Assembly (NCBI GenBank): GCA_013398955.1
Contig: VWPU01002161.1
Coordinates: 1-64,000 of the forward strand
Direction: 5' to 3'
DNA from: Callaeas wilsoni
Lineage: Eukaryota > Chordata > Aves > Passeriformes > Callaeidae
DNA: 64,000 nt
Below, one piece after another: positions 49,510 through 64,000 of the stretch. The position numbers and the translations under genes were made by a program. Below the pieces are notes generated by a model. It worked only from the letters and a program-made list of their open reading frames with translations, did not search any database and was not told the origin of the DNA. Every line of letters begins with the position of its first letter. Positions within the stretch are counted from its first letter, which is position 1.

Positions 49510-50890
49510 CGAAAATGGTTAGATCATCTTTAATTCTAGCACCTGAAGTTATACAAGGGTTTGCTTAATAATCAAGTTTCAAAGAACTGTTGGACACATT
49601 CAGTTAAGGTGACAACTGTGCAATACCACTCAGTATTTCAATATCAGGGACCATACTCTTGAATTGTTTAAACACAATCCACAGAACTCAAAATTAAACA
49701 ACCATCCACAGTTTAACTAAACAATCAGTTAAAAGTCTTACAGTTTAATAATTCACATAATGGTCAGTCTTTAGTAAGGGATACTGAAATTCATTAAAAC
49801 ACAACACTAGATTTTACTCTATAGGTGTGCTGGGCAGGCACATAATTGGCCATTCTTGGGTATAATCGGGAGAGTAAGGAGAAATTTACCACAGTTTGGC
49901 AAATCCCACATTTTGTCAGTTAAAAGTGAACTGTGAGAATTAAATACTCATCTTTACATATACACAAGTTATGCTGTGAAAGCATATTTGCTTACAAACA
50001 TATAAAAATACTTGTTAACTAGTTTGATAAGAAAATAATGTATAAAAGTATATAGCAAAAACATTTAATCATCTCTGACAATGGAAAGATCAAATTCGTT
50101 TTTATATCACATGAAACAAAAACAGCTACAATTTTAGTTTTCCTTAATCCCTTACCCAGAAATACAAAGGAAGACACAATTTGTTTTCAAACATAATGTG
50201 AAATTTCTTAATAAGCTAAAATGCCTCAATCCAGAATGAGCTCAGGTATTTGGCCATATCCTAATAGTAGTAGTAATGATCCTGTAGCTGTTCTGGATTC
50301 ATCAAATAAATACAGTAGAATGTTTTGGCCACCGAAATAAAACTGCAGCATAGATGAAAGATGAAAATTTTTGCTGACAATGAAATTCAGTGTAGGTTTC
50401 TTAAGGCTAGCTGAATACTCAAGTCTAATTTAACTGAGGGCAAAAACAAACAAAAAAAAAGCGCCAATCCACCCCTTTTTTAAAAAGTATTCTCTATACT
50501 CCAATATAGGTCTCTGTAATAGCTAATGAAATGTCAGAAGTAAAAATAAATTAATTCACAAGAGACAACTTATGCGTGACTTCAACACCTTGTCCTACAC
50601 GGTTTTGTTTCATCTCCTTTGCGAATAAAACTCCACAAGGTGCAAGCTCTGAAGGGAGAGAAGGAAGGAACTGTGGTATTAGAGAAGCAGCCTTAGTGTT
50701 TTGGTTTGAAGTCTGCCCCAGGATGACCGAGTCTTCTTCAAGAACTATTCTGCCAGCTTCTTGGACTAAGGCTATTCTGGTGACCACTTTTAGGACATGC
50801 ACATATAAGGCTAGACCAATACCAGAAGTGATGTAAAATGATGGAAAGAAAAAAATAATCTGGCAGTTGATAGCTTGGTTCTTGGGATTC
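49510..50890 (-). other. RRAS2: Probable RRAS2 3' untranslated region
   Basis: This AT-rich stretch follows the RRAS2 stop codon on the minus strand and has no sustained reading frame. I saw no canonical AATAAA on the minus strand between about 48.4 and 50.9 kb. ATTAAA variants read leftward at 50069-50064, 49749-49744 and 49534-49529. The last is followed within 100 nt by two G-rich tracts, which favours it as the distal end. A 3' UTR of about 1.4 kb is plausible for a Ras-family mRNA. The end is an estimate, and earlier sites may also be used. Confidence 0.45.
49529..49534 (-). terminator. Candidate RRAS2 polyadenylation signal (ATTAAA)
   Basis: ATTAAA is the commonest natural variant of the AATAAA poly(A) signal. 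Reading leftward it is followed by a GGGGGG tract about 20 nt downstream and a second broken G-run at 49458-49444. G-rich elements of this kind sit downstream of many vertebrate cleavage sites and promote pausing. This placement is inferred from sequence only. Confidence 0.35.
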
Positions 50891-61030
<10,140 letters not shown>

Positions 61031-61235
61031 TTAGAACAAGCACACACAGGACACTCATGGAGGGAGATGCTAAAACTGGGAACTTGACAGCTTAAGGAAG
61101 ATGAGTGTGTTTATCCACGTACAACCGTTTGACACTTCATCCAAAGATAACCAGTAATGGTTTTCCTATTCCTAGTAAATGCTCATGAATTGTAGAGATT
61201 ACCAGCAGAGTCACTGAGTTAACTGGATTCCCACA

Positions 61236-61490
61236 GCATTTCTAACATTTTCTAGACATTACTGGTACCTCCTAGAATTTCTCAGGAATCTCGAGAAACA
61301 GAACATTTCTAGGGTCTTCTAAGGTCTCTCGTAATTTCTCTGAACTTCTGGAAGGGTTTAGAAGTTCTTTGAAATTTCCAAGTTTACAGGACTTCCCCCA
61401 TTCCCAGAGCCAGCAATTTCTAGGAAGTACCAAGATTTTTTCAGCTGTTTCTAGAATTCCCCAGCAGTTTTGAAACAATTTCTAACAACA
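61236..61490. repeat. Degenerate TTTCTAG-word cluster in RRAS2 intron 1
   Basis: At least six near-copies of TTTCTAG or its complement occur within about 250 nt, including TTTCTAGACA, CTAGAATTTCT, ATTTCTAGGG, TTTCTAGGAAG and TTTCTAGAATTCC. Spacing is irregular, so this looks like a decayed tandem repeat rather than a clean one. The words resemble inverted GAA/TTC units, but binding-site function is only a guess. Confidence 0.5.
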
Positions 61491-62179
61491 GCTCCACACA
61501 GTACAAGTGGCACTTAAGTTTGTTAGCTGAATGAAGTTTGTTGGAACATCCTTGTTCCCAGGATTTCTCTCCTGGTTTTAAGGGCTTTAAGCACTCACAT
61601 CCTCCAGAAAGACAACTCCTGAAAGCAGAATAAGTCATGAAATGCCTCTGCCACCCGTGGCCTAAGCACAAGGCTCCACCAGACACTGCCAGGCTGTTGC
61701 TAATCACCCAAACTGTGGAGCAACGCACGTTCTGGCACATTTCTCTAGAAACTGGGTGATCTGGTATTGAAGACTGGCTTAACAATGTCATCGGAAGACA
61801 AGTTTAGAATTCAAAGGATGAAGTTTTAGCTTGCATGCAGTCACAGTAAAGTTATCTTCACCTAAAACTAAAGCACATTGGCATAACAAATCTGAACCCT
61901 GATCAAATTCCTTCCCATGTATGCTTCCAGCAGGCACTCAGTGCACTACCCTGACTGTGCAGAACTGCAGGAGCACCACCTGTGTACATTATTCAATTCT
62001 GTAAACCAGTAAGGAATTAGGAATGTTTCAAAACTACATATTGGCTTCCAGGAAGAAAAAAAAAAAAGAACAGGGCTTTGCTGAAGCATCTTTCCCATCA
62101 AACAAACTCAAAGATACCAACAAGACACCACTCTGCTCCTCTAAACCTACCAAAATCAAATTAACAGATGTCATGGTTA

Positions 62180-62232
62180 GGAAAATAAAACCAAAAAAAA
62201 GGGAGGGAAAAAAAAAAGAAAAAAGGAAGAAC
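62180..62232. repeat. A-rich/purine tract in intron 1
   Basis: About 50 nt composed almost wholly of A and G, with several A-runs of 8 to 10. Low-complexity sequence. Confidence 0.7.
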
Positions 62233-64000
62233 TGAAATCACAGCACTAGCCCACTAACTAACCTCCAGACACACCGCTGTCAGTGCAGAACACAGTTAAC
62301 TCTCTCTGCAGATAATTTATGTGGCTGTATTTGTCCTTGTCCAGTTTGGGTTAGGAGCCGCCCATGAGGGCAGGCTGCAGGACGCTGTCCTGACTGCACC
62401 CAGCTGACCCCACCGTTTGGACATGTCCATGCCAGGCTCCTGGTTTAGCAGCATGGCCAGGGATTCCCCAGCAGAGCTCATCGGCTGAGCTGCAGCTGCC
62501 TTCCTGGGAGAAACACATCACCAGTTGCAGCACACTTGACCAGCTGTGTATGCTATATATAACCTATGCTCATACACCACAACCATCATGCAGTTGGCTG
62601 CAGGAGGAGTTTGTACAGGTTGCTGTTGATCTGTTCATTTGGATCTGGCACCACACTGAAAAACTGCTGACCCCCAGAGCAGAGACCCTGAGCAGCTCCT
62701 TTGCATTTGAAGTAGACAGCAGTGTCCTCTCAGGATACACCTACACAGCAGTCTCAGCTGCTCTGCATGGATGGCACCGAGACTAAACAGCCTCCCTGCC
62801 TCAGTCCCACCCACAACCCCACCCACACCAATCAAAACAAAAAACCTCCAAACAAACCCTTTACCACCAAAAAAATTCCACTAAACCAACAGGCAGGGGA
62901 TCCTAAATGCAGCACACAAACTTCAGGATTCCCAGCCAAAGTACCTATCTATAGCCAGCAGAACACTCGCCACAGAACAAGAAGCTCTTTCAACCATCAG
63001 CCATCCCTTTACCTTACTCCCCTTTAAGATGTGAAGACGAAAAGCCTTCAAAACTGTTTTCATCTTTTCTTTTGCCTGTATCCGTAACTCAAAACGTGCT
63101 ATCCAAGAGCATAAGAAGAGACTTCAAAGAATGAATTCACACAAACTGTAAATAAGGTCTCAATTCTTCTGTGGCCTTTAACAAACCTTGAAAGACAGAT
63201 GAGAAACTTACAGAAAGTGAAAGTATAGATAGATGCATAAATAACATCATTTACAGAATCTGACTTTGAAGGGATGATGACAAGGAAAGGGAATTAAAGT
63301 CCTATGTTTCATTAAGGAAACAGAAAGGGATATTTATAAAAAAGCATTAGGTGACTAAAGCATGGAAGATAAAGCCTGCACTCTGAAATTACTCCCTAAC
63401 CCTCTCCACCTTCAGCTTTCATTTCTCCATCCTGCAGAATTCAAAGTTACTGTCGGAACCTTTACATCTACAAAATGGTAAAGCATAGCAGCCTTTAAAT
63501 AAAAGGGAGAATTTGGAATCAATTTATTTTGCTCTCATGAATCAGCGTTAGTAGAACACCTAAAGCAGCAAGTTTATATCCAACAAGGGCAATATTTTTC
63601 ACTGAGAGTTCAGAAAAAGAAAGCCATAATGATCTCAGAGGGATTCTTCTTATTTTCCTCATTATCTGTCCAACGGCCAAGAACTACAGCATGTTCTGTA
63701 ATCTGCAGGGCATTTCTGTGATTCCCTCCACCCTTTTTAGTTTGTTTTTTTTAATTAGAAAAAAAACCAACTACACACTAAAGCATGAGTGCAAGACAAG
63801 GTACAGAGACATGGAACATGGTTCCTCCCTCAAAAAGGGAAACAAGATTAAGTTGTCCTGATCCAGCATCAGCCACACGTCAGATTCAGAATGAGCAGAT
63901 GCCACAGCTCTCCCATGTAACAATTGCTCTTACAAGTATTTTCTTCCCTCCCGTGGAGCTGCACTGCCAAATCTGCTGTCACAGCCACTACAGGAGAGGT

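Overview
This window looks like nuclear DNA from a bird. It carries several 3' fragments of CR1-type LINEs, the dominant avian/reptilian retroposon, and the split coding exons of one vertebrate gene. A passerine is plausible, but the sequence alone does not settle the species. Gene density is very low. There are no operons, CRISPR arrays or recognisable bacterial features, and I saw no tRNA or rRNA gene by eye.

The only gene I can identify with confidence is RRAS2 (R-Ras2/TC21, a small GTPase), on the minus strand in the right quarter. Coding exons 2 to 6 lie at 61003-60916, 60435-60333, 58921-58813, 51548-51430 and 50978-50891. All splice sites are GT-AG, the phases agree, and the frame is open to a stop after a C-terminal CVIF prenylation box. 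Together they encode residues 37-204 of a 204-residue protein. Exon 1, with the first 36 residues and the P-loop, must lie beyond the right edge. A probable 3' UTR runs left to about 49.5 kb, where an ATTAAA signal is followed by G-rich tracts.

From 1 to about 49 kb I recognise no protein-coding exon. This stretch holds CR1 fragments (around 0.9, 5.6, 17.5, 18.8, 24.7, 31.7, 43.1 and 44.8 kb) and a 96-base perfect TTCC microsatellite (14.6 kb). A degenerate array of CCAAATTTGG palindromes (23.2-23.65 kb) lies directly next to a probable solo retroviral LTR (23.8-24.0 kb). There is also an AT-rich inverted-repeat cluster (26.3 kb) and an orphan CpG island (36.8-37.5 kb) with an embedded TATA-like tract.

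The most interesting leads are the orphan CpG island, the LTR with an alpharetrovirus-like signal layout, the palindrome array, the 26.3 kb hairpin and two short exon-like open frames (36.1 and 48.5 kb). I also note the absence of any recognisable SPON1 exon, although SPON1 is the expected tail-to-tail neighbour of RRAS2 in vertebrates. I found no convincing new multi-gene system.
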